A program made the translations under genes and the position numbers. From assembly GCA_964473285.1 (NCBI GenBank), contig CAYYOI010000005.1, positions 1-58,612 of the forward strand: 58,612 bases of DNA. Reading direction: 5' to 3'. The notes beneath the pieces were generated by a model. That model had not been told where the DNA came from. It did not search any database and saw only the letters and a list, made by a program, of their open reading frames with translations. The stretch is from JBNJGT01 sp964473285 (GTDB taxonomy: Archaea > Nanobdellota > Nanobdellia > Woesearchaeales > JACJVW01). Positions 27,003-35,640 of the stretch are shown here, piece by piece (the stretch's first letter is position 1; each line of letters begins with the position of its first letter).

Positions 27003-27279
27003 AACTATCTATGATGACCTCACCTCCAGAGACCTCCCCCTCAACATACAAAACATCCCCTTCCTCCACACCCATCTCATCAAAATACACCGCATCAAAT
27101 TCAGTGGACAAGACAAGCCCCGTAACCCCTCCATAATCCTTGACAGAGACAACCTCAACCCTCAGCCCTGTAGGCCCATCTGATATCAACGGGTTTTTTG
27201 GGAAAGGAACAAGCATACTGCATACAAGAAGCATCATGATTCCAAAGATACTCACCACAAGACTTATAATCCTCAGCAT
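26989..27279 (-). CDS. small membrane-anchored OB-fold-like protein
   Basis: 96 residues: one N-terminal transmembrane helix (about 4-24) and a small beta-rich domain (LRVEVVSVKDYGG, LVLSTEFDAVYFDE, EEGDVLYVEGEVSGGEVIIDSF) like the OB-fold nucleic-acid-binding modules of membrane-anchored archaeal proteins. The spacing of strands fits an OB fold, but no catalytic partner is present. The start lies only 18 bases from the divergent CxxCxxCC gene. Its 3' end coincides with one copy of the 16-bp repeat. Confidence 0.7.
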   Translation of the reverse strand: MLRIISLVVSIFGIMMLLVCSMLVPFPKNPLISDGPTGLRVEVVSVKDYGGVTGLVLSTEFDAVYFDEMGVEEGDVLYVEGEVSGGEVIIDSFTRE

Positions 27280-27297
27280 ACCCTTATATCACACCAG

Positions 27298-27639
27298 ATG
27301 CCTAAAAAAGATTCCCGGAATAAACCTGAAAATATTTCAACCTTTGTCTGCAAAAGATGCGGCGAATGCTGCAGCTACCTGGTCCAGCTGGATGATGAGG
27401 ATATAAAAAGGATAAAAGAAGCAGGATACTCCGACTTTTACTATCTTGATAAAGAAAGAAAAGTATTAAAAAGGAAAAATGGTTATTGCATTTTCTACAA
27501 GGAAGGATGCACAATCTATTCCCTTAGGCCTAAAGTCTGCAGGGACTATCCATTCATCAATACAGACACAGTAGACAGTTGCAGGCCAAGTGATGATCCT
27601 CTCCTGAAAAAATACCTGGCATTCAAAAACCTTAAATAA
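27298..27639 (+). CDS. YkgJ/UPF0153-type CxxCxxCC metal-binding protein
   Basis: 113 residues with the family signature: CKRCGECC near the N terminus, then CIFY, C in EGCTIY, and RPKVCRDYPF. These cysteines bind zinc or an iron-sulfur cluster in homologues; function is not firmly established. CTTATAAT at 27263-27270 is a possible TATA box and there is no leader to speak of. The gene precedes lonB by 22 bases and may be cotranscribed with it. Confidence 0.85.
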   Translation: MPKKDSRNKPENISTFVCKRCGECCSYLVQLDDEDIKRIKEAGYSDFYYLDKERKVLKRKNGYCIFYKEGCTIYSLRPKVCRDYPFINTDTVDSCRPSDDPLLKKYLAFKNLK

Positions 27640-27661
27640 TATTACAAAAGGAGAAAATACA

Positions 27662-29590
27662 ATGAAGGATTTCAAGACCACAAAAGAGATTGATGTATCA
27701 GAGAAGATAATAGACCAGGTGGTTGGCCAGGAAAAGGCTGTAGAGACAATCAAGAAAGCAGCCCAGCAAAGACGGCACGTTTTTCTTATCGGTGAACCAG
27801 GGACTGGAAAATCAATGCTTGGCGTAGCCCTTTCTGAACTCCTTCCAAAAGAAGAGCTAAAAGATATTGTAGCCTTCCCAAACCAGAATGACGAGAACCA
27901 GCCTCTCATTAGGGTAATGCCTGCAGGAAAAGCAAGAGAGCTTGTCCAGCGCGCAAAGATGGAAACCGCAAACATGTTCAAAGGTCAAAACATAATCCTT
28001 CTAATCCTTCTCATATTATTCCTGTTCATCGCCCCCTGGTGGGCGTTCTACCACTACGGTGACCCTGGAAATGTGATCCAGCCTTTCCTTGGCTCCACAG
28101 AAGAGCCCATAAACGGAAACCCCCTTCTTGGAGGACTCATGTTCTTCACATTCACTATTGCAGGCCTGCTCTTTTTTGCAAGCTACATATTCATAATGAA
28201 CCTGGGAAAACGCATGGCAGGAGCCCAAAAACCCCAGACACCAAAAGTGATAGTTGATAACTACAACAAGAAAAAGGCCCCGTTCAATGACGCGACCGGA
28301 GCTCACGCTGGAGCCTTGCTTGGAGATGTCCTTCATGATCCCTTCCAATCAGGAGGCCTTGGAACCCCTGCCCAGGAACGTGTAGTTGCAGGCATGATGC
28401 ACAAGTCCCACCTGGGAGTCCTCTTCATAGACGAGATAGCGACCCTTCATTCACACACCCAGCAGGAACTCCTGACAGCACTCCAGGAAGGCAAATATCC
28501 TATCACCGGACAATCAGAAAGAAGTGCCGGCGCAATGGTAAGAACCGAACCAGTGCCCTGTAATTTCGTACTTGTTGCAGCAGGCAACTATGATTCAATC
28601 CAGAACATGCATCCCGCACTAAGATCCCGTATCAGAGGCTATGGATATGAGATATACATGCAGGATTCGATGCCTGACACCCCTGAGCATCAGGAAAAGA
28701 TATCAATCTTTGTTGCCCAGGAAGTCAAGAAAGACAAGAAGATACCACACTTCACAAAAGAGGCAGTGGAAGCAATAATCGAAGAAGCAAGGCGGATGGC
28801 TAACCGCAAAGGCCACCTTACCTTAAGGTTCAGGGAACTTGGAGGGATCATCCGCGCAGCAGGTGACCTTGCAAAAGAAGAGAAAGCAAAGCTTGTCGAA
28901 AAGAAGCATGTTGCAGACGCAAAAAAAGTAGCCCGCTCACTTGAAAAACAGATTGCAGATACATACATCGAAAGAAAGAAAGAGTATGAAGTGATAGTCA
29001 CCTCCGGTTCCCAGATCGGCCGTGTCAATGGCCTTGCTGTAATGGGCGCCCAGCAGTCAGCCTCAGGGATAATCCTCCCGATCGAAGCTGAAGTGACAAA
29101 AGGAGGCAAATCAGAAGAGATAATTGCAACAGGAAAACTCGGTGACATCGCAAAAGAAGCAGTCAAGAACGTATCTGCAATCATCAAGAGATACTTCGGA
29201 GAAGATATCAAGAACTACGACATCCATGTCCAGTTCCTCCAGACCTATGAAGGTGTTGAAGGTGACAGCGCAAGCATAGCAGTTGCAGTTGCAATAATCT
29301 CCGCATTAAAGGATATTCCCATAAAACAGGACTATGCCATAACAGGCTCCCTTTCAGTAAGAGGAACTGTTCTTCCTGTAGGAGGTGTCTCAAGCAAGGT
29401 CGAAGCAGCAATAGAGACAGGACTAAAAACAGTAATTGTCCCAAAAAGCAACATGCAAGATATAGTCATAGCAAAAGAAAAGCTTGACAAGATCCAGATA
29501 ATCCCTGTCCAGCATATATCAGACGTCCTCAAGGAAGTCTATGACTGGAAGAACAAAAAACAGCTATTGAACAAGCTGCTGAAAGCATGA
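27662..29590 (+). CDS. lonB: archaeal membrane-bound Lon protease (LonB)
   Basis: ATP-dependent protease of the inner face of the membrane. Walker A GEPGTGKS is at 44-51. Two transmembrane helices (about 112-134 and 156-182) are inserted in the AAA domain between Walker A and Walker B (LFIDEIATL), the mark of LonB. The protease domain has the Ser-Lys dyad: S536 in EGDSAS and K579 in GVSSKVEAA, 43 residues apart as in other Lon enzymes. At 642 residues the length is normal. A ribosome binding site AAAGGAG lies seven bases before the ATG. The stop overlaps a short downstream frame. Confidence 0.96.
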   Translation: MKDFKTTKEIDVSEKIIDQVVGQEKAVETIKKAAQQRRHVFLIGEPGTGKSMLGVALSELLPKEELKDIVAFPNQNDENQPLIRVMPAGKARELVQRAKMETANMFKGQNIILLILLILFLFIAPWWAFYHYGDPGNVIQPFLGSTEEPINGNPLLGGLMFFTFTIAGLLFFASYIFIMNLGKRMAGAQKPQTPKVIVDNYNKKKAPFNDATGAHAGALLGDVLHDPFQSGGLGTPAQERVVAGMMHKSHLGVLFIDEIATLHSHTQQELLTALQEGKYPITGQSERSAGAMVRTEPVPCNFVLVAAGNYDSIQNMHPALRSRIRGYGYEIYMQDSMPDTPEHQEKISIFVAQEVKKDKKIPHFTKEAVEAIIEEARRMANRKGHLTLRFRELGGIIRAAGDLAKEEKAKLVEKKHVADAKKVARSLEKQIADTYIERKKEYEVIVTSGSQIGRVNGLAVMGAQQSASGIILPIEAEVTKGGKSEEIIATGKLGDIAKEAVKNVSAIIKRYFGEDIKNYDIHVQFLQTYEGVEGDSASIAVAVAIISALKDIPIKQDYAITGSLSVRGTVLPVGGVSSKVEAAIETGLKTVIVPKSNMQDIVIAKEKLDKIQIIPVQHISDVLKEVYDWKNKKQLLNKLLKA

Positions 29591-29706
29591 CCAACAGAGC
29601 AAGACTCCTGGCAAACATAAAACGCTACGCAAACCAGGTCAGAGAACTCGAGGATGACGACCCTGAATTCTGCAGGCTATTGGAGGAACTCGAGGATGAA
29701 CTCTGA
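29587..29706 (+). CDS. 39-residue small protein between lonB and the VTT gene
   Basis: A short frame starts in an ATGA overlap with the lonB stop and ends 11 bases inside the next gene. The peptide (MTNRARLLANIKRY, then an acidic RELEDDDPEF and LEELEDEL tail) is amphipathic and charged. The perfect coupling at both ends supports translation; no family known. It could instead be a spacer, so confidence is modest. Confidence 0.45.
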   Translation: MTNRARLLANIKRYANQVRELEDDDPEFCRLLEELEDEL

Positions 29707-30292
29707 CATGTTCATTTACGGCGCAACCAGAAAACGCCTCCAACCCATTTATATCATGTTCACCTTCCTGCTGCTTTTTTTTGTTGCAGCAATATCACTC
29801 TTCATCTTCTGGGGATCCAACCCCTTGAGTGGAACCATCTTTGAGATAATATTTTTCCATGTAAAGACCCATGTATCTACCCTTTCCTACCTGGGCGTCT
29901 TCTATGTCACCTTTTTTGGCGGATTCTTTTTCCTGTCAATACCCATAGAAGTATTTTTTGTAGGTGCCCTGAATAACCACAACCCCCTCCTCTTGATTCC
30001 TGTAGCCCTTGCTGGCGCAGCAATCTCATATAGCATAGACTACCTGTTAGGTTACAAGCTTGCAGGATTCTCAAGAAGATTCATACCTATAAAGAAATTT
30101 TATAAGATCAAGTCCCTTGTGAACCGCCGTGGACTGATAGCGATCCTCTTTTTCAACATCATAGGTGTCGGATCCCAGCAGATGACATTTGTCCTTGGAG
30201 TGTTCCGCTACAACAGGACACGCCTTTTAATTGCAACACTCATCGGACAATTGATAAAGTTCATAGGCCTTAGCCTTTTTTTCTTGATATGA
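29696..30292 (+). CDS. VTT/DedA-like membrane protein
   Basis: 198 residues with about five hydrophobic segments. The centre has the VTT (DedA/SNARE-associated) pattern: a long reentrant region PIEVFFVGALNNHNP, then GAAISYSIDYLLGYKLAG, and FFNIIGVGSQQMTFVLGVFRYNRTRLLIATLIGQ. DedA relatives are lipid or undecaprenyl-phosphate scramblases/transporters in bacteria. The start is placed at the ATG at 29696, eight bases after GGAGGA; upstream frame extensions lack a site. The last step of a probable lonB operon. Confidence 0.72.
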   Translation: MNSDMFIYGATRKRLQPIYIMFTFLLLFFVAAISLFIFWGSNPLSGTIFEIIFFHVKTHVSTLSYLGVFYVTFFGGFFFLSIPIEVFFVGALNNHNPLLLIPVALAGAAISYSIDYLLGYKLAGFSRRFIPIKKFYKIKSLVNRRGLIAILFFNIIGVGSQQMTFVLGVFRYNRTRLLIATLIGQLIKFIGLSLFFLI

Positions 30293-30337
30293 AACTCACC
30301 CACAAAGTTTAAAAATCAGGACTCCTGATTAATAAAA

Positions 30338-30778
30338 ATGACCGAACAGATTGCAAAAAAACCATACAATCTAAAAGAGGAATTCTCACTCAAGAAACTT
30401 CTGGGCAAGCATGTCCTTTCCCATTCAGGAGAGATTCTTGGTAAAGTGACAGATATCTACATAAAGGATTACTCAATCATAGGAATCACAGTCTCCAAAA
30501 ATCCTGACCTCTTCATTGAAAAGACATATTTTGAAAGCTTCAGGGAAAATGCAGTGGTCTTGAAAATAGACCCGATCCCACGCATTGTAGGGCTTCCCGT
30601 CCTTGACTGCAACGGCAGAAAGATAGGCAAAGTCAACCGAATTGAGCGCCCTGACACAACAAACACCTTCACCGCAATCTTTGTAAAAAAGAATCTTCTC
30701 TCAAAGGAGATACGGTTTGAAGCATCAGAAGTCCAGACAATCAGCCAAAACATTATTCTCAAGATCGAGATAGAATGA
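30338..30778 (+). CDS. PRC-barrel protein 1
   Basis: 146 residues with two PRC-barrel-type units: LLGKHVLSHSGEILGKVTDIYI near the N terminus and GLPVLDCNGRKIGKVNRIE in the second half. PRC barrels are small beta domains found in photosynthetic reaction centre H subunits and RimM, and in archaea often of unknown role. TTTAAAAAT at 30308-30316 is a likely TATA box. The stop overlaps the ATG of the second PRC gene by four bases. Confidence 0.8.
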   Translation: MTEQIAKKPYNLKEEFSLKKLLGKHVLSHSGEILGKVTDIYIKDYSIIGITVSKNPDLFIEKTYFESFRENAVVLKIDPIPRIVGLPVLDCNGRKIGKVNRIERPDTTNTFTAIFVKKNLLSKEIRFEASEVQTISQNIILKIEIE

Positions 30779-31269
30779 CAGAAGATATCTTCAGCAAGAG
30801 CATCATAACCTCAGACGACATCCTGGGAAAAGATGTTATAGATAATGAAGGAAACCATGTTGGTGTCGTCACCCAGCTTCACATAGACAAGAAAAAAAAG
30901 ACAATAACAGGGATTAGCATTGATTCAGGTTTCATGAAACCCTTTGCATTCATAGGGATAGAGCTTGTCCTCAACTTCGGGATTGATGCAATCTACATCT
31001 CCCAGACCCCAAACTCCCATTACCTAGGCCTTGCAGTCTTCGACTGCTACGGCATACCTGTGGGAACAATCATAAGCGCAATCCTTGACGAACACAAGAA
31101 TCTCTCATCAATTGACGTGAAGCTTGGACTCTTCAAGAAAGTGACCCTTCCTGAATACACCATAAAACACATAGCAAGAAACGCTATTCTTAACATAGAA
31201 AAAGACTACGTTTACGAGATATTCAACGCCACGAAACATAGACCTCGTCGGTCCTCTCGTAAGGCCTGA
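30775..31269 (+). CDS. PRC-barrel protein 2
   Basis: 164 residues, a paralogue of the preceding protein: ILGKDVIDNEGNHVGVVTQLHID and then GLAVFDCYGIPVGTIISAI as the second unit. The C-terminal tail RPRRSSRKA is basic. It is translationally coupled to the first PRC gene, so the two may form a complex. The last 47 bases overlap the 3' end of kae1 on the opposite strand. Confidence 0.8.
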   Translation: MTEDIFSKSIITSDDILGKDVIDNEGNHVGVVTQLHIDKKKKTITGISIDSGFMKPFAFIGIELVLNFGIDAIYISQTPNSHYLGLAVFDCYGIPVGTIISAILDEHKNLSSIDVKLGLFKKVTLPEYTIKHIARNAILNIEKDYVYEIFNATKHRPRRSSRKA

Positions 31270-32188
31270 TCCTGGTATCCTCTGTTCTGACACCATTGGA
31301 ATACTCAAGCAATCCAAGCCATGCTATCATCGCAGCATTATCTACCAGGAAATCATTATCAGGAACATGACACTTCACACCCCTTCCATCACACATGACC
31401 CTTGCCATCTCCTGCAGCCTGGAATTGCAGGCAACCCCTCCCCCCAGGATAAGCTCCTGTTTCTCAGTATGCGCAAGAGCCCTCTCAGAGACCTCTAGAA
31501 GCATGGCAAAAGCAGTCTCCTGGACTGAATACGCAATATCCTCCTTTTTGTATTTTGAAAGTTTTTGCATGACATTTGTAAGAAGCCCACCAAAAGATAC
31601 ATCCATACCTTTGACAACATAAGGCAACTCGACATAGCTACCGCTTAAAGCAAGTTCAGCAATCCTTGGCCCTCCGGGAAATCCCTCACCCATTGCACGC
31701 GCCACAGAATCAAGAAAATTACCGATGCCTATATCCAGAGTCTCTCCGAATATCCTGTAACGCCCCCCTTCGTATGCGATTATCTGGGTGTTTGCTCCTG
31801 ACGCATACAGGAGCACCGGATCCTTGCTGTCAAAAAGCATCTGCCCTATCTCAAGATGCGCTATGCAATGATTGACACCTATCAAAGGGCATTCCAGCCG
31901 CGCAGCCAGAGCCCTTGCAGCTATCGCTCCCACCCTAAGGCAATGCCCAAGCCCTGGCCCTTGTGAAAAGGATATAAGGCCTATATCTTTTGCTGATATG
32001 CCTGCACTGGATAATGCCTTGTATATGACAGAATCAAATCCCTCTACATGATGCTTTGCAACCTCCTGGGGAAGCATCCCTCCTGCCTCTGTCGTGTAAG
32101 TTGCCCTTTCATTAGAAAGCACATTCTTTCCTTCAACCACAGCAGCCCCGAAAGTATGCGCTGTGGATTCGATCCCTAAGCAATACAT
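31223..32188 (-). CDS. kae1: tRNA N6-threonylcarbamoyladenosine transferase Kae1
   Basis: Catalytic subunit of KEOPS, which adds threonylcarbamoyl to A37 of ANN-decoding tRNAs. The ASKHA-fold motifs are clear: GIESTAHTFG, SQGPGLGHCLRVG, the metal-binding GVNHCIAHLEIG, YASGANTQII, GFPGGPRI and LGGGVACN. At 321 residues it is Kae1 alone, without the Bud32 kinase fusion seen in many archaea. CTTTAAAAAC on the minus strand near 32209-32218 is its TATA box. The PBP gene is divergent with an identical TATA motif. Confidence 0.96.
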   Translation of the reverse strand: MYCLGIESTAHTFGAAVVEGKNVLSNERATYTTEAGGMLPQEVAKHHVEGFDSVIYKALSSAGISAKDIGLISFSQGPGLGHCLRVGAIAARALAARLECPLIGVNHCIAHLEIGQMLFDSKDPVLLYASGANTQIIAYEGGRYRIFGETLDIGIGNFLDSVARAMGEGFPGGPRIAELALSGSYVELPYVVKGMDVSFGGLLTNVMQKLSKYKKEDIAYSVQETAFAMLLEVSERALAHTEKQELILGGGVACNSRLQEMARVMCDGRGVKCHVPDNDFLVDNAAMIAWLGLLEYSNGVRTEDTRIRPYERTDEVYVSWR

Positions 32189-32253
32189 GCCAATACTGAA
32201 TAAAAGCCTGTTTTTAAAGTTTGTGTAAAACTATGATTCAGTAGTAACCAGGA

Positions 32254-32263
32254 CAATCTTTAA
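32254..32263 (+). promoter_or_regulatory. TATA box of the PBP gene
   Basis: CTTTAAAAAC lies about 30 bases before the ATG at 32289. The same decamer, on the other strand, forms the kae1 promoter. Confidence 0.55.
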
Positions 32264-32288
32264 AAACAACCATGCAATCCAAGACCCC

Positions 32289-34832
32289 ATGATACATGAA
32301 GTTCCCAGGCCCACAAGGAAACTTAAGAGACTCAAGCGCGCACAGCGAAGATACCAAAAATACCAAAGCTCTCTTTCTCAAGGTAAGTTTCCTCCAGGAC
32401 TCATGGCAGATTTTGCAAGAAAAGCAGGTAAAGCAGCAGCGACAACCACTGCCGCAGCAATTATAACCCTGACAGGAATAGTAGGCGTCAACTACGCCCC
32501 AACTCCCATCCAACACAAGCCCTTCCAATATCTCGCAAGACACATCCACAACATAACAGACATAAAACCTATCCCTGAGTCCCTCCAGACCTATACCCAT
32601 TCTGCAAAGATCGTTGACAATAAAGGCCAGACCCTAAAGAGCTTTGGAAAGCGCATTATAGAGAACCATATCCCCGACCATGTAAAACACGGCCTTCTTG
32701 CCTGTGAAGACCAGCTATACATGAAACATCCAAACAAGCCCTGGCATGTCAACAACTTTCTCGTTCACCCAGGAGTCAGCTGGTATAATCTTATCGGTGC
32801 AACAATCTCCCAATTAAAAGGATACAACCGCGGCGGAAGCACGATAGCCATGCAGAATGCAAAAAAGATCCTCCATAATGACCAAAGGACTGTAAAAAAC
32901 AAGCTCAAGGAGATAATCTATTCCTATAATCTCATATCAAGCTTTGGAAAAGAGAAGAACCTCACATTCTACATAAACACAGTTCCCCTTGGAAACAACA
33001 TCTACGGTTTTCCAGCTGCAGCAAAAAACTATTTTGGAAAAGAACTCCAGGACATCAACTACCAGCAGGTCGTTGCCCTTGGCGCAACAATCCCAAACCA
33101 TAACAGGATCCAGGCTTTCTACAGTATCATAAACGGCAAGAATATAAGCGAACTTTCTCCCTCTCTCCAGTATCACGCTAATAAAGGCATCAACAAGATG
33201 AACCTTGCCCTTGAGAATCTCCATTCCCTGGAAGAAATAACTGATGCAGAATACCATAAGTGGAGGATAGAAGATGAAAAAGATATCCAGGGCATAGGTT
33301 TTCGGGAATTCAAAGACCCTCTTTACGGCAAGGAAGAATGGGCTACCTGGAACATAATACGCACAGTTGCAAGCAATACATACAATATAGACGGTAGAGA
33401 AGTAAGCGGAAGAGAACTCCTCCTTGAAGAAGAAGGGGATTTCGTGATCAAAACTGACATTGACATAGACCTCACCCGAAAGATCAAGGAAACGGCTCAT
33501 CAGTTCACCTACAGTAAAGAATACGAGAAAACCCTCAGAAAAAGGAACAAAAGCACCTGGTTAAAGGACAAGAAAAGGTATGACAACCCCCCCTACAAAG
33601 ACTTTGAAGAATTCATCGAATACACCCAGGACCACCTGGACATAGGAATCATGGCAATAGACAACGAAGGTGACATAATAACCTACATTGGAGGTAATAA
33701 ATTCAGGGAAGACGGAATTATAATAGACATGATGAACAGGAACGCTACTCTCTATCCAGGCTCCACGATGAAACCCATTATCGCCTATTACGCAATGGCA
33801 TTCACAGGCATTACCCCTAAGACAACTTTTGAAGACAGGCCAATTGAACTTAAGTTTGTCGAAAGTGAAGGGAGACGCAGGTGGCTTCCCAGGAACTGGT
33901 ATCCATACAGTTCAAAGCGACCGCTTGGCGCACGCTATTCACTTGAAGAAGCACAGGTTCTCTCAGTAAACACAATCTTTGCAAGACTCTACACTAAAAG
34001 TATAATCCAAAACTCCATGCAGGCAGGATTTGAATCCATAGGAATGGAATACAATAAAGAAGATGCCAATTACTGGCCCTTTGGGATAGGAGCATCAGAG
34101 ATGCCTGTCCAGGATTGGCTTGGCATATATTCAGCATTCCTTGACGGGCAATTCAAGAGACCATCTTTTGTAAAAGAGATAACCAGGAATGGCAAGGTTA
34201 TATACTCAAAAGAAAATGACCCCAAGAAAGAACCAGTTCTTCTTTTTGAAGACGACTACGCAAGAAAAAAAGAGCTTGACATACTCTACGAAGTATGCAA
34301 CAATGGCTCTGGAAAAAGCATGCGCTCAGAATTTAAGCAGCACACAAACCTTGTCTCAGGCAAGACCGGAACAGAGAGCAAGGAACGCGAATCACTTTTC
34401 ATAAGCCATTTCAACCCTTACCACGACCGCGAATCACATCCTGAAAAGACCATCACCATGCTTGTCTACTTTAAAACAAGCACAGGAGGATACAAGAGAA
34501 TAGGAATGAGTACAGAAGGCCCCACCAATGTTGCGGGAACCATATACAATAACCTTTTCTTTGAAGAACTAAAAGAACAAAGCCAGGCAATACTGGATAA
34601 TACAGACCTGCATGCAAACGACCTGTATCTTGCAAACATCAATCACTACATAAAAACCGCCCTTGAAGGCACCCATGACAAAGAACCCATCAACAGGCAC
34701 ATCCATGGTGTTGATGGCTACACAGCTCTTCTCAAGCAGATTTTACACAAAGAAAACGAGATATATAAAGGAAAAGATGATGCCTTCAATAAGCTCATTG
34801 AATTCTACTGCCAGGACAAACTGATCCGTTAA
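32289..34832 (+). CDS. bifunctional class A penicillin-binding protein (GT51 transglycosylase plus transpeptidase)
   Basis: 847 residues. The N-terminal 40 residues are basic and cytoplasmic, followed by one membrane anchor near 46-66. The glycosyltransferase-51 domain has the catalytic E140 in CEDQLYMKH, GGSTIAMQ at 182-189 and KLKE with E208, then FYINTVPLGNNIYG. The transpeptidase domain has S492-T-M-K495, S559-V-N561 and K692-T-G694, the complete triad of acyl-serine transferase motifs. In bacteria such enzymes polymerise and cross-link murein. Archaea are not known to make murein, so the substrate is unknown. Codon and base usage match the neighbours, and archaeal TATA promoters surround it, so it looks long established and not a contaminant. 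About ten extra residues lie between GT motifs 1 and 2. Confidence 0.92.
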   Translation: MIHEVPRPTRKLKRLKRAQRRYQKYQSSLSQGKFPPGLMADFARKAGKAAATTTAAAIITLTGIVGVNYAPTPIQHKPFQYLARHIHNITDIKPIPESLQTYTHSAKIVDNKGQTLKSFGKRIIENHIPDHVKHGLLACEDQLYMKHPNKPWHVNNFLVHPGVSWYNLIGATISQLKGYNRGGSTIAMQNAKKILHNDQRTVKNKLKEIIYSYNLISSFGKEKNLTFYINTVPLGNNIYGFPAAAKNYFGKELQDINYQQVVALGATIPNHNRIQAFYSIINGKNISELSPSLQYHANKGINKMNLALENLHSLEEITDAEYHKWRIEDEKDIQGIGFREFKDPLYGKEEWATWNIIRTVASNTYNIDGREVSGRELLLEEEGDFVIKTDIDIDLTRKIKETAHQFTYSKEYEKTLRKRNKSTWLKDKKRYDNPPYKDFEEFIEYTQDHLDIGIMAIDNEGDIITYIGGNKFREDGIIIDMMNRNATLYPGSTMKPIIAYYAMAFTGITPKTTFEDRPIELKFVESEGRRRWLPRNWYPYSSKRPLGARYSLEEAQVLSVNTIFARLYTKSIIQNSMQAGFESIGMEYNKEDANYWPFGIGASEMPVQDWLGIYSAFLDGQFKRPSFVKEITRNGKVIYSKENDPKKEPVLLFEDDYARKKELDILYEVCNNGSGKSMRSEFKQHTNLVSGKTGTESKERESLFISHFNPYHDRESHPEKTITMLVYFKTSTGGYKRIGMSTEGPTNVAGTIYNNLFFEELKEQSQAILDNTDLHANDLYLANINHYIKTALEGTHDKEPINRHIHGVDGYTALLKQILHKENEIYKGKDDAFNKLIEFYCQDKLIR

Positions 34833-34860
34833 GGTAGTTAGTCTTCAAAAGTAATAAAAA

Positions 34861-34870
34861 ACTATATAAA
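34861..34870 (+). promoter_or_regulatory. TATA box of the three-gene unit after the PBP
   Basis: ACTATATAAA is centred about 27 bases before the ATG at 34893, with no ribosome binding site between, implying a leaderless transcript separate from the PBP mRNA. Confidence 0.6.
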
Positions 34871-34892
34871 AAGCAAATCATTCCAGGTATAG

Positions 34893-35636
34893 ATGGGGTT
34901 GAAGGGGCTTTTGCAGGAATACTGTAAATACAATGAAACTCGTGTCCGCCAGAAAAAGATAGGCCATATCCTATCAGGAAAACCTCTCGGCATGAAATCC
35001 ATACCAATAAGAAAGAGCAAGGACCTAAGATACTGGACTGCTAGCCAGGAAAGGCTGGACGAACTCCATAGGCGCCTCACCTTATACCTTGATGATGCAG
35101 AGCCAGTAAAAAAGCTTTTCCCGGATATATACACCTCAAAACGCATGATCAAGAAATACACCACCAATACATTCAAGGTATTTCACCTGTCTGATGATTT
35201 AAGTGATAAACTGGGGGATTTCCAATACATGGCAACATCCAGTAGCACCATTCCAAACCTCTTATACCAAAAGACCAAAGAAATCATAACAAGAAAGGAC
35301 AATGTTACAGGCTACAGGATCAAAGGAAAAGACCTTGAATATCCTATCAATGATTTCCTCCATGACCTATTCGGCTCAGGAGAGACGATAAATGCCAAGA
35401 GATGGCACAACAGCCTTATCCAAAAGGCAAGAAGAGGGCATGCAGATTGGCTCACCCGTATGCATCTCAAAGGAACACCTGAATTGACAGTCGCAAGCAA
35501 TGACCCTATCATACCAGGCATGTGGCACCTCTACCCAGGCCAGGATATATTTTTAGAGGAGAAACTGGATGAGATGAACAAAGAGCTCTCCCAGTACAAC
35601 TGCAGTATACAGACAAAAACATTCCAGATAAGGTGA
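34893..35636 (+). CDS. uncharacterised protein A of the PBP-linked unit
   Basis: 247 residues, soluble, basic at the N terminus, with no signal peptide or membrane helix. No family recognised. Stretches that stand out are YWTASQERLDELHRRLTLYL, RWHNSLIQKARRGHADWL and IPGMWHLYPGQD, rich in Trp and His. It is first in a tightly packed three-gene transcript (four bases to the next gene) that starts 60 bases after the class A PBP on the same strand. Context suggests a link to envelope assembly, but nothing in the sequence proves it. Confidence 0.75.
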   Translation: MGLKGLLQEYCKYNETRVRQKKIGHILSGKPLGMKSIPIRKSKDLRYWTASQERLDELHRRLTLYLDDAEPVKKLFPDIYTSKRMIKKYTTNTFKVFHLSDDLSDKLGDFQYMATSSSTIPNLLYQKTKEIITRKDNVTGYRIKGKDLEYPINDFLHDLFGSGETINAKRWHNSLIQKARRGHADWLTRMHLKGTPELTVASNDPIIPGMWHLYPGQDIFLEEKLDEMNKELSQYNCSIQTKTFQIR

Positions 35637-35640
35637 AACT

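Noticed and set aside
32289..34832. Bacterial contamination as explanation for the PBP
   Set aside because: Flanking genes are archaeal on both sides, TATA promoters match those of neighbours, and base composition does not shift.
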